Position numbers and translations under genes: made by a program. The notes beneath the pieces were generated by a model. It worked only from the letters and a program-made list of their open reading frames with translations. It ran no database searches and was not told the origin of the DNA. This document shows positions 1-9,854 of a DNA stretch of 64,000 nt, piece after piece. This stretch comes from Bufo bufo (lineage: Eukaryota; Chordata; Amphibia; Anura; Bufonidae). The stretch lies in contig NC_053398.1 of NCBI RefSeq assembly GCF_905171765.1, positions 48,266,323 through 48,330,322 of the forward strand. The letters are read 5' to 3'. Position 1 is the first letter of the stretch. Each line of letters opens with the position of its first letter.

Positions 1-299
1 GTTTTTTATTGGTGCCAACAGCATTGATCGAGCTGTACATTTTTTTTATTTGAAGTCAATGAAATGTTTTTATGGGCCCTTTGTGTGTTCATGTCTGTAT
101 TGCCAAATCTGTTTGTTTCAATGTTTGCAGTTACGTGTTACATGTTAAGTGTTGTGCTTAACATCAGAGCTCTGTTCTTATGGGCAGCTGGGACACTAAT
201 GATGGACAGAAGGAGGACCACAGCGTCCGACTAAAAGGGGTGGACTTAAATGACTCAGAGTGGGAGGAAGGAAGTGTGAGCCTATGTGAATTAATGGGG

Positions 300-442
300 T
301 TTTGACAAAATCTTTCAAAACTGACTCACTACCACTCGAGGCCATGGACAGGGAATACATCACAGATCATGTATTTAGCATTATACTAGATTGCCCAGTC
401 AGCCTGTTAGGGAGAGATTTGTTCATTAAGCTGGACTTGTAG
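300..442 (+). pseudogene. Endogenous retrovirus protease, C-terminal fragment
   Basis: One frame reads through the end of a retroviral aspartic protease. The family's C-terminal motif LLGRD lies at 404-418 and a TAG stop follows at 440-442. The catalytic DTG region is not recognisable upstream, and I find no gag and no 5' LTR in bases 1-300, so the 5' half of the provirus is either outside the window or deleted. In an active virus this enzyme cleaves Gag-Pol. This is a short remnant and its left edge is uncertain. Confidence 0.55.
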
Positions 443-451
443 GTATCAGCA

Positions 452-1723
452 AAGAATCAGGGCATAAGAGTACACTCAGATCTCATTCCAATCTCTACAC
501 CTGTGCCACTGATTCTTGCAAACATACAGGACCACTCAGAACTTAACAACATTAACCCTGCATTATGGTCTTCAAATGAATATAACACAGGATTCATAGA
601 TTGCACACTTTACAAAGCTACTGTGAAGCCAGGTGTCATCTCAGTGTTCCAGAAACAATACCCGCTGTCAAAAGAGAAACTCAATGGACTTAGGCCAATG
701 ATAGAAGAATTCCTACAAAAGGGAATCCTGGAAGAGGTGATTTCACCCTACAGCACGCCCGTGAATCCAGTGACAAAGGCAGATGGTACTGCCCGCTTTG
801 TACAGGATTTAAGGGCCATCAACAACATCATTGGGCCTATAGCCCCTGTTGTACCTGATGTCACTTAATTATTATCTGCCATTCCAGCAGACGCTGTTTG
901 GGTCAGTGTGATAGATCTGAAAAATGCATTCTTTTCTATCCCAGTTGATAAGATAACCAGACTACTTTTTGCTTTTTCCTTTGACAGACGTCAACTGACC
1001 TGGTGCAGAAATGCCCCAGGGATATGCTGATTCACCTGTAGTGTACAGCATAGTCCTCCAAGCAATTTTAGAACCATGGTACCCCCCCCCCCCACGGTTC
1101 TGTGCTGCTGCAATATGTCGATGATTTGTTACTGTGTAGCATGTCAGCGGAGGCCAGCATTCAGGATGGTTTATCACTGTTAACATGATGTGGTCACAAA
1201 GTTACATTTAAGAAAATGCAATGGTGTAAAATGCAGGTTGAATACTTGGGCTTTGTCCTCACAAAAGGTGAAAGGAGAATCAGCGCAGAAAGAGTCCAGT
1301 CTATTGCGGGTTTGGTCACCCCGCACACCAAGAAAAAAATGTTATCTTTCCTTGGTATGATAAACTATTGTAGACAATGGATTCCTGATTGCTCCTATTA
1401 TGACAATGTTTTGAGGCAAGCCACTCTGGAAGAAAATCCAGATTTGATTAAATGGTCTTCTGAAAATGTACAATGCATTTGATTATCTGAAATGTTCACT
1501 CATGTCGAGTCCAGGGCTGGGCCTCCCTGACTATAATATGCCCTTCCACATGTTTGCACGCCAAAATTGTAAAACCATGGCGGGTGTACTGACACAAGAA
1601 AACGGAGGCAAGTTGCGTCCTTGTGTATTTTTCTCAAAGGTAATGCCCACCCCTGTTCAAAGGATGCCGGCATGTCTGTGTTCTCTTGCAGCCTGTGCTA
1701 TGATGGTAGAGTTGGCAACTTCT
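452..1723 (+). pseudogene. pol: Endogenous retrovirus pol: reverse transcriptase
   Basis: This is decayed reverse transcriptase coding sequence. The first open stretch (503-868) carries fingers-domain sequence up to a TAA stop at 866-868, and similarity continues on the other side of that stop. The catalytic YVDD box is at 1114-1125. The palm-to-thumb stretch is open at 1216-1482 and overlaps a further open stretch from 1466 that runs into the connection region. There are several frameshifts around 960-1200, one next to a poly-C run near 1083-1093. The element is ended at 1723 by a foreign insertion. Together with the env features (CX6CC, RHKR) the style is class I (gamma/epsilon-like), but that class call is tentative. 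Not functional. Confidence 0.85.
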
Positions 1724-2247
1724 TGTCACAGCCAGACAGCTGAGAAGCGCTCACAGGAGCTTCTCAGAGCCTCCTCCTTGAATTTCTTTGTTTTGGTTTA
1801 GTTTCTCATCTCGTTAGTCTATCTCAGCTGTCATGCAGTTGGACTGATTGCTACCGTTTAAGTTCCTCCCCATAATGCAGTAGTGTGCGGCTGATACAAC
1901 TTCCTGGAGTGTGTGTGCATGCTGTTCCCAGTTCCCAGTTGTCTGCAAGATAAGTGCTGTTTATGTATTTATGATTTTGTCTTTTCTGGATCCAGGTGAC
2001 CCTGACTCCCTCCGTGTCAGTGTAGGGAGCCGGTGGTCGTGTCCCTTCACTATTGTAGGGTCTTCAGGTAATAGATAGCCGAGGAATGTGGATATGCGGC
2101 CATCCACCTTTGGGGTGTTCACATAGGCTGAGCAGTGAGGGAGAGCGGCAGGTCTATTGCAGGGGTATCCCTTTGTTCCTTAGTTGTGGATCCAGAGAGA
2201 CATTGTTTATATGGTATTGTCTTGTTTCCTGTACACCATCCGTGACA
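1724..2247. mobile_element. Solo LTR inserted in the retroviral pol
   Basis: This 524-bp segment begins TGTCAC, ends GTGACA, and is flanked by a perfect 5-bp direct repeat CTTCT (1719-1723 and 2248-2252). TG...CA ends with a 5-bp duplication are the signature of an LTR retrotransposon, and with no internal coding region this is a solo LTR. Pol similarity resumes directly after the right repeat, which confirms the boundaries. A related sequence, again with TGTCAC/GTGACA ends, lies at 40114-40781. Both contain a shared stretch around the words CCGGTGG and ACTATTGTAGGG. The superfamily (probably Ty3/gypsy) is inferred from the ends only. Confidence 0.8.
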
Positions 2248-2960
2248 CTTCTTTCACAATGTGACATTACACCATTTTGCACACCACTCATGATGTTGTA
2301 GGCCTACTCAAGGGCATCCACACTCAACACAGCAGGCAGCTGAGCTTATTGCACTCACTAGTGCATTTATTCTACATACTGATAGACCTGTCACCATTTA
2401 TACTGAGAGTAGGTACACACATGGGGTAGTGTCGGACCATGGTATGATCTGGCAGAGGAGAGGATTCACGGCAGCAGATGGTAAGGATCATGTCTCACAG
2501 GGCAATGCGCTGGCAGATAAGGTGGCGAAATGAGTGGCCAAATGCAACCCCACAGGTTTGTGTAACCATGGGGAGATGCCATGTCTGGCACCTCCAACCC
2601 CTGAGATGTTTCAAATGCTTACTGATCTTCAGTGGTATGCCACTGAACAGGAACAGTAAAACTGGTATTATCCAGTATTGCAGAAAAATCCTAAGATAGG
2701 ATTAGTCTGCGAAGAGGGGAAGCTATGCATTCCCCAACACAGTGCTTCCATCTTAATAGCACATTTCCACGGAGTAGGACATAAACAGCATTGAGATACT
2801 CATGGGGAGGTCTTTCCCCACCCCCTGGGCCCAATGATAGTGTAGGAAGGAGACCTTGATTTAATAAGGGAAGACTATGTCACCAAATTGATATAGGTAC
2901 TTAACAAAACTGAAATAATAAGTTGCTTGTAAGTCTCCCTCTCTTCCACAGGAACCCACC
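2248..2960 (+). pseudogene. pol: Endogenous retrovirus pol: RNase H and integrase remnants
   Basis: After the solo LTR, pol continues with the end of the connection domain and an RNase H-like segment at about 2310-2550 (the stretch AELIAL, then a later TES, and a DGK near 2477). At about 2715-2800 a short segment resembles the N-terminal zinc-binding (HHCC) part of integrase, with closely spaced His residues. The integrase catalytic core (DD35E) is missing: only about 150 bases of unrecognised sequence separate the zinc segment from the integrase C-terminal sequence that starts near 2955. Stops and frameshifts occur throughout. Confidence 0.7.
2934..2951 (+). promoter_or_regulatory. Candidate env splice acceptor
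   Basis: A pyrimidine-rich tract runs into CACAG at 2947-2951, just upstream of the env frame and inside the pol/env overlap. That is where retroviruses place the acceptor for the spliced env message. The donor would be in the missing 5' leader. Inference from sequence and position only. Confidence 0.4.
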
Positions 2961-4527
2961 CACCCATACAGGGTGGGGGATGAGGTGGTGGTCGAAGCAC
3001 TGAAGAAAGGAAGAGCTCAAGGTGATTTCATATATGGCCCACCTACTACCATGGTTGTAGTAACGCAGTCAGGAAATTCCTTGAGATGGCTGAAATGTAG
3101 TGCCTTGATAATTGCAGTTTTGTGTCTCCTATTCATTGTCCCATGGCTGTGGAACAGACAGACATACCTGAAAACGGAATGCAGAGGGGAAGACAATCTG
3201 TGGAAGACAAAGGAGAACTTATGGCTGTACCTGGCCAAAACTCTGAACTTAACTGACTTTTGTCTCCGAACCACTTTATCTGCATCTAACATTTTGGAGA
3301 CATGTCTGGTAGCAGTCCCCACCCCAGTAGATGTATGGACGGGGCTCCTACGTTCCCAATGGAATGACACAGATTTGGAGGATCATGATGTTAAATATGG
3401 ATATGTAAATCCTTATCATGCTTGTTATGACTGTCCTACATATGAGACTCTGCAAAGTAATATGATAGAAATAATTACAGGTCTTGTTACAGCCATAGAA
3501 ATATGTTACAAGTTCTCCTGCGATGAGAAACTATTGCCCCCCTGCATACAAGCAAAAATGCAGAACAAGACTAAGCCAAATATTTGCGATAGAGATATAG
3601 ATAGTTGTAAAAAGATAGTATCAGGAAAGAATATGCAATGTAATATTACTAAAACAGTACCATCCCTAGACAAACATGTACCTCTACCAGCAGGATGGGT
3701 ATTGGCCTGTGAAAATACTAGTTACACATACATACCAGTCAACATTACAAAGGGACCCTGTACAATAGCTAGGTTGACATTAACAATGATACCATTAGTC
3801 CCAGCAATGCAGACACGACACAAGAGACACTTCCCTAGAATCCCTACAGTTACCAGAAAATTGTGATTATAATGTGAATCTCCTCTCTAGAGCAGAATAC
3901 ATGAGTTAAGGGGTATCTTTGATAGCGGTACCGGGGTTGGCCATATATAACCACAGGACAATATCAAAACTTGCCTGTTTTATGGTAAAACAGATAAATG
4001 TCACTAGTGCAGTTCTGCAAGATATGCTGCTGGATATACAATCATATAAAAAGGCTATCTTGAAGAATAGGGCAACTATTGACTATTTATTGCTCCAACA
4101 TGGTATAAGATGCTCAGCGTTCGCAGGGATGTGTTGTTTCAATTTATCAGATCACTCCCGTGGAATAAAAGATAAAATAGGCCAACTAGAAGAGATGATA
4201 AAACATATAAAACAAGATGTTGACCAAGGTTGGTGGGATTGGCTTTTTGGCTGGATACCTGACTTTGGTCAAATAAGGTATGTTTTAGGAGTGGTACTCG
4301 CCGTGGTCGCTGCAATAGTGTGTCTCTGCTGTTGTCTACAGTGTGCCGTATGTAAAAATGTGGCCGAAAGAGGGGTACACTCAACATTCCTCTATACTCC
4401 GGTAGAGGTAGAAGAGGTAAACACAACCTCAACAAAGCCTGAGGATTATGCTCCTGAAGGGTATATGGAATACCTAAAGGCTTACAAGCAAACCAAGGGA
4501 GAGCAGAGAAAGAACCATATAGTATAA
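2955..4527 (+). pseudogene. env: Endogenous retrovirus env (surface and transmembrane subunits), broken
   Basis: The open frame at 2973-3866 starts inside the integrase C-terminus (YGPP-type motif near 3040) and passes into env. A hydrophobic leader is encoded at about 3100-3150, followed by a Cys-rich, N-glycosylation-rich surface subunit. A furin-type RHKR site lies at 3816-3827. The frame stops at 3866, and the transmembrane subunit continues in another frame at 3919-4527. The latter has a CX6CC motif (4111-4137), which in gamma-type Env holds the two subunits together by a disulfide. It is preceded by the region corresponding to the immunosuppressive segment and followed by a membrane anchor at about 4279-4350 and a cytoplasmic tail of about 60 residues. 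The break between subunits near 3866-3919 and the defective pol mean it is not an intact virus gene. Whether any part is expressed cannot be told from sequence. Confidence 0.85.
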
Positions 4528-4547
4528 GGTATATATATAAGGTTCTT

Positions 4548-5070
4548 AAGAGGGGATTGATGGGGTATAAGTAACTCCATTTTGTCCTTTCAGCAACGTG
4601 TATTACGATTACATTTGGCCAGTGCACTTTTCTAAAATCCCCCTCCCCTTTGGAATGTGAGAAACTTCCTGTGCGGTTTCAAGATACCCATACATTCCTT
4701 AATTTGTAGCTTGAACAGTCATACCTTATAGAGTCATCTTGGCTCAAATGCATACTGGCCTTTGTGTCTATACCTGATTGGTCAAATGCTGTTACTATGA
4801 GTCATCTATTATGTTAATGCAGAGCTCATGTGTGTTCTTGCTATAGGTTAAACAATTGCTAACATATGATTGGATGTCAAGGAAGCTCAACCCCCTCTTT
4901 TATAACTGTTTGCCAACTGTGAATAAACCAGAATGGATTAGAACTAGACACACGTGTTCAGTGTTCATCTTATTCATTCTCCCGGTACCGGATAAGACTT
5001 AATTCAAGCTGATCACCGAAGTCTGGAGTCAGGGACACATTTAGGCAAAGACTCCATTTTGCCTTACACA
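4548..5070 (+). mobile_element. Polypurine tract and 3' LTR of the endogenous retrovirus
   Basis: Twenty bases after the env stop, a purine run AAGAGGGGA (4548-4556) is followed at 4558 by TGATGGGG, a plausible LTR start. The end is placed near 5070 (TTACACA). Inside are a TATAA at 4901-4905 and an AATAAA polyadenylation signal at 4922-4927, in the order expected of a U3-R-U5 unit of about 510 bp. There is no second LTR in the window to confirm the ends, so the boundaries may be off by a few bases and the right end by more. Confidence 0.6.
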
Positions 5071-5143
5071 GCTCAATCAAAAGCGCTGGCTAGCAGTGCT
5101 CTGTCCCACATGTAACAAGCAAGTTACGTTTGGAGAATTTCGC

Positions 5144-5400
5144 AGACAATAGTAGAAAAGACGGACGGCACTCACCCCTTTTGCGCTAATACAATCTTCT
5201 CTTTATTGGCAGTGGGTAGCTGACAACATATGCAGCAGTGTAACCAGCTCTGGCCAGAGGAAGCACTTAGGTGCGAAAAGGCCGTCGCCCATTCAGCTGG
5301 TTACACTGCTGCATATGTTGTCCGCTACCCACTGCCAATAAAGAGAAGATTGTATTAGCGCAAAAGGGGTGAGTGCCGTCCGTCTTTTCTACTATTGTCT
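5144..5400. repeat. Near-perfect hairpin repeat
   Basis: Two arms of about 106 bases (5144-5249 and 5295-5400) are reverse complements with only one or two differences, separated by a 45-base loop. It looks like a small foldback element. I did not find a convincing target duplication, so the class is open. Confidence 0.85.
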
Positions 5401-5495
5401 ACGAAAGACCAGCTGATACTGATTTTATTTTATTTTTTTTCATCAATCTAATTATGCATTTTTGATATTTTTAATATTGATTTGATAAACATTAT

Positions 5496-6667
5496 TTAAC
5501 CTCTTAAGGACACAGGGGGTACATGTACACCCTGTGTCCGCTCTCTGTATATGGCGCACGCTCCCGGCCGATGCGGGCACCATAGTCGCGGGTGAACTGC
5601 TGCATCTTGTAGCAGACACCCGCGGCTCATGTCCCCGATCAGCAGTTATGCCGATCGGGGACATTTAACACCTCAGATGCCGTGGTCAATCCTGACCACT
5701 GCATCTGAAATGAGAAAAAACTGAAAGTGAAAGTTAACTCACTGCTCCGGCTCTCCCGATCTGTGATTGGAGGAGCCGGAGCATGTGATCAGCAGCCTGT
5801 GTCCTTGTGAATGAACACAGGCTGCTGAATAGTATTTCCTATGAAGCCCTAAGCTGTAATAGGGCTCCATAGGAAAGTAGTAAAATCATCATATATTCCA
5901 ATGCAAGTACATTGGAATATATGATAAAATAAATCGGATGATTGAATGTTATAGTCCCCTATGGGAACTATAAAAAAGTGTAAAAAAAAAAAAAAATGAA
6001 AAAAATATAAAAGTTCAAATCACCCCCCTTTTCCCAAAATCTAAATAAAAAAAAATAAAAAAATACATTATGGGTGTCGCAAGTTGCGAAAACGCCCATA
6101 GTATGAAAATATAATTTTTTTTCCCCGTACGGCAAATAGCCAAACGGAAAAAAGTGTCCAAATGGCGAATTCACCATTTGTGTTCGGTTCATTTTCTACA
6201 AAAAAATGTAATAAAAAGTGATCAAAAAGTCATACACACAATGGTATCAATAAAAAGTTCAGATCGTCCCGCAAAAAATGAGCCCCAATACAGCTTCTTA
6301 AACGTAATTATAAAAAAGTTATAGGGGTCAAAACATGGCAACAAAAAAAATAAAACTGATTTTGTCCCACTTTAGAATTTTTTATTTACTACAAAACGCA
6401 AGAAAAACTATACATATTAGGTATCGTCGGATTCGTAATGACCTGTAGAATAAAAGTAACTGGTCAGTTTTATCGCAATTCGAACAGTTCCCACTACATC
6501 GTGTGCAATATTAAATGGTGGTATTGGAAAGTATATCTTGTTCCGCAAAAAACAAACCCTCATATGGCTATGTGAACAGAAAAATAAAAAAGTTATGGCT
6601 CCGGGAAGGCAGGGAGCGAAAAAAGAAAATGCAAAATCCCCAAAATCTCTGGTCCTTAAGAGGTTAA
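5496..6667. mobile_element. TTAA-flanked miniature element (piggyBac-like)
   Basis: The element starts TTAACCTCTTAAGGAC and ends with its exact reverse complement, so the 16-bp terminal inverted repeats include the TTAA duplication used by piggyBac transposases. The interior (about 1.17 kb) is AT-rich, contains no credible coding sequence, and includes a G+C-rich imperfect hairpin near 5540-5690. It would need a transposase in trans. Its ends (CCTCTTAAGG) differ from those of the piggyBac element at 46606-49000 (CCTCCCTGG). Confidence 0.8.
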
Positions 6668-6834
6668 AATAATTTAAAAAAAGGTAAAAAATTGCAAAAT
6701 AGTCTGTCCAGCTCTGGTTAAAAATTTTACACAGGGCTTGGCGGCGAAAGGAATATAGGGATAGTCAAGGCTTGAATGAACTAAAAGAATAACATACTGT
6801 ATGCTGCTATTCATATACATGACATATTTTAAGG

Positions 6835-7332
6835 CAGGAGTCTTAAACTCAATTCACCAGGGAGCCACTCGACACATTTTTTTCTCTCATGGGGGCCGCT
6901 TACCAAATTTCATACTTTAAAATAAAATTTAACTATATCCGGTTTGGTACACTAATATACACACACAATAAGGTCACATTCATATCTGTAGGTTTAGGTG
7001 CGATTAGGGATTCCTGCATCAGAAACTTGCTCTTTCCTGCAGCAGGAATCACTAATCTGGCGTTCACAAGCGGCCGCTATCACCCATTGAAGTTACTGAT
7101 CAGGTGAGAGCAGTTGCATGTAAACACCTGCACACCGCATGTAATGGTATGTGACATTATTACATGCAGTTAGAAAACACTCTCCCTGGATGCACAATCA
7201 TTCCTAGCCGAATGTAATAATATCACGTCTCACGTCCATGACCGCGCACCTGACTTCTGAGCTGGCTGGGGGCCACATAGTACCGCCTCGCAGGCTGCAA
7301 TTGGCCCATGGGCCGGTACTTTAAGACCACTG
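6835..7332. mobile_element. hAT-type miniature element
   Basis: A 498-bp element is flanked by a perfect 8-bp direct repeat TTTTAAGG (6827-6834 and 7333-7340). The ends CAGGAGTCTTAAA and, read inward from the right, CAGTGGTCTTAAA form imperfect terminal inverted repeats beginning CAG, as in hAT elements. There is no coding capacity. A short internal stretch near 7020-7080 is a degenerate palindrome. Confidence 0.85.
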
Positions 7333-7386
7333 TTTTAAGGGATTCCCTTATGCATGTATGTGTATATACAGGGTGGGCCATTTATA

Positions 7387-8946
7387 CAGGGAGTGCAGAA
7401 TTATTAGGCAAGTTGTATTTTTGAGGATTAATTTTATTATTGAACAACCATGTTCTCAATGAACCCAAAAAACTCATTAATATCAAAGCTGAATATTTTT
7501 GGAAGTAGTTTTTAGTTTGTTTTTAGTTTTAGCTATTTTAGGGGCATATCTGTGTGTGCAGGTGACTATTACTGTGCATAATTATTAGGCAACTTAACAA
7601 AAAACAAATATATACCCATTTCAATTATTTATTTTTACCAGTGAAACCAATATAACATCTCAACATTCACAAATATACATTTCTGACATTCAAAAACAAA
7701 ACAAAAACAAATCAGTGACCAATATAGCCACCTTTCTTTGCAAGGACACTCAAAAGCCTGCCATCCATGGATTCTGTCAGTGTTTTGATCTGTTCACCAT
7801 CAACATTGCGTGCAGCAGCAACCACAGCCTCCCAGACACTGTTCAGAGAGGTGTACTGTTTTCCCTCCTTGTAAATCTCACATTTGATGATGGACCACAG
7901 GTTCTCAATGGGGTTCAGATCAGGTGAACAAGGAGGCCATGTCATTAGATTTTCTTCTTTTATACCCTTTCTTGCCAGCCACGCTGTGGAGTACTTGGAG
8001 GCGTGTGATGGAGCATTGTCCTGCATGAAAATCATGTTTTTCTTGAAGGATGCAGACTTATTCCTGTACCACTGCTTGAAGAAGGTGTCTTCCAGAAACT
8101 GGCAGTAGGACTGGGAGTTGAGCTTGACTCCATCCTCAACCCGAAAAGGCCCCACAAGCTCATCTTTGATGATACCAGCCCAAACCAGTACTCCACCTCC
8201 ACCTTGCTGGCGTCTGAGTAGGACTGGAGCTCTCTGCCCTTTACCAATCCAGCCACGGGCCCATCCATCTGGCCCATCAAGACTCACTCTCATTTCATCA
8301 GTCCATAAAACCTTAGAAAAATCAGTCTTGAGATATTTCTTGGCCCAGTCTTGACGTTTCAGCTTGTGTGTCTTGTTCAGTGGTGGTCGTCTTTCAGCCT
8401 TTCTTACCTTGGCCATGTCTCTGAGTATTGCACACCTTGTGCTTTTGGGCACTCCAGTGATGTTGCAGCTCTGAAATATGGCCAAACTGGTGGCAAGTGG
8501 CATCTTGGCAGCTGCACGCTTGACTTTTCTCAGTTCATGGGCAGTTATTTTGCGCCTTGGTTTTTCCACACGCTTCTTGCGACCCTGTTGACTATTTTGA
8601 ATGAAACGCTTGATTGTTCGATGATCACGCTTCAGAAGCTTTGCAATTTTAAGAGTGCTGCATCCCTCTGCAAGATATCTCACTATTTTTGACTTTTCTG
8701 AGCCTGTCAAGTCCTTCTTTTGACCCATTTTGCCAAAGGAAAGGAAGTTGCCTAATAATTATGCACACCTAATATAGGGTGTTGATGTCATTAGACCACA
8801 CCCCTTCTCATTACAGAGATGCACATCACCTAATATGCTTAATTGGTAGTAGGCTTTCGAGCCTATACAGCTTGGAGTAAGACAACATGCATAAAGAGGA
8901 TGATGTGGTCAAAATACTCATTTGCCTAATAATTCTGCACTCCGTG
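7387..8946 (-). mobile_element. Complete Tc1-like DD37E (TRT-like) transposon, copy 1
   Basis: This 1,560-bp element is bounded by terminal repeats CAGGGAGTGCAGAATTATTA on the left and the matching inverted end on the right, with TA duplications at 7385-7386 and 8947-8948. It sits inside the left terminal repeat of the foldback mariner, whose sequence continues on both sides, so it is the younger insertion. It encodes one intact transposase on the minus strand. Copy 2 is at 35215-36779. Confidence 0.95.
7712..8728 (-). CDS. Tc1/mariner transposase, DD37E type, intact
   Basis: A 338-residue transposase that would cut and paste its own element at TA sites in the nucleus. Residues about 1-110 form paired helix-turn-helix DNA-binding domains, with a basic linker near 50-61 that may act as a nuclear localisation signal. 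The catalytic triad is D144 (in WTDE), D237 (in MQDNAPSH) and E275 (in [11 protein letters not shown]). There are 37 residues between the second D and the E, which marks the DD37E group (TRT) rather than classical DD34E Tc1. The ATG start lies about 220 bases inside the right end of the element, and the length is normal for the family. No stop or frameshift interrupts it. With near-identical ends and a close second copy, it may still be active; that is inference. Confidence 0.95.
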   Translation of the reverse strand: MGQKKDLTGSEKSKIVRYLAEGCSTLKIAKLLKRDHRTIKRFIQNSQQGRKKRVEKPRRKITAHELRKVKRAAAKMPLATSLAIFQSCNITGVPKSTRCAILRDMAKVRKAERRPPLNKTHKLKRQDWAKKYLKTDFSKVLWTDEMRVSLDGPDGWARGWIGKGQRAPVLLRRQQGGGGVLVWAGIIKDELVGPFRVEDGVKLNSQSYCQFLEDTFFKQWYRNKSASFKKNMIFMQDNAPSHASKYSTAWLARKGIKEENLMTWPPCSPDLNPIENLWSIIKCEIYKEGKQYTSLNSVWEAVVAAARNVDGEQIKTLTESMDGRLLSVLAKKGGYIGH

Positions 8947-9854
8947 TATGGATACACCTTAATAAAATGGGAATGGTTGGTGATATTAACTTCCTGTTTG
9001 TGGCACATTAGTATATGTAAGGGGGGAAACTTTTCAAGATGGGTGGTGACCATGGCAGCCATTTTGAAGTCGGCCATTTTGAATCCAACTTTTGTTTTTT
9101 CAATAGGAAGAGGGTTATATGACACATCGAACTTATTGGGAATTTCACAAGAAAGACAATGGTGTGCTTGGTTTTAACGTAACTTTATTCTTTCATGAGT
9201 TATTTACAAGTTTCTGACCACTTATAAAATGTGTTCAATGTGCTGCCCATTGTGTTGGATTGTCAATGCAACCCTCTTCTCCCACTCTTCACACACTGAT
9301 AGCAACACCGCAGGAAAAATGTTAGCACAGGCTTCCAGTATCCGTAGTTTCAGGTGCTGCACATCTCGTATCATCTGAAGGCAATTGTCTATGCTGTGAA
9401 GATACGAGATGTGCAGCACCTGAAACTACGGATACTTGAAGCCTGTGCTAGCATTTCTCCTGCGGTGTTGCTATCAGTGTGTGAAGAGTAGGAGAAGAGG
9501 GTTGCATTGACAATCCAACACAATGGGCAGCACATTAAACACATTTTATAAGTGGTCAGAAACTTGTAAATAACTAATGAAAGAATAAAGTTACGTTAAA
9601 ACCAAGCACACCATTGTTTTTCTTGTGAAATTCCCAATAAGTTCGATGTGTCATATAACCCTCTTCCTATTGAAAAAACAAAAGTTGGATTCAAAATAGC
9701 CGACTTCAAAAAGGCTGCCATGGTCACCACCCATCTTGAAAAGTTTCCCCCCTCACATATACTAATGTGCCACAAACAGGAAGTTAATATCACCAACCAT
9801 TCCCATTTTATTAAGGTGTATCCATATAAATGGCCCACCCTGTATATTTATATA

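Larger units (their letters stand above)
7369..9842. mobile_element. Foldback mariner-like element, split by a Tc1-like element
   Basis: The terminal repeats CAGGGTGGGCCATTTATA are flanked by TA dinucleotides (7367-7368 and 9843-9844). Apart from the DD37E insertion at 7387-8946, the element is one long inverted repeat. The left arm runs from 8947 to about 9370 and the right arm from about 9400 to 9842, with a loop near 9370-9400. Each arm contains the degraded 3' end of a mariner transposase, readable for example at 9222-9300 on the minus strand, where a C-terminal segment ends in HIEHIL. It therefore arose from a mariner that duplicated its 3' end head to head. A truncated relative is at 42757-42978. 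Confidence 0.8.

Noticed and set aside
300..5070. Complete or infectious provirus
   Set aside because: No gag or 5' LTR seen, integrase core absent, several frameshifts, and a foreign LTR inside pol.
5496..6667. Idea that the TTAA miniature elements are driven by the piggyBac at 46.6 kb
   Set aside because: The terminal sequences differ (CCTCTTAAGG, AGGGCTTCTG and AGGGGTTATC versus CCTCCCTGG), so they belong to other piggyBac-type families.
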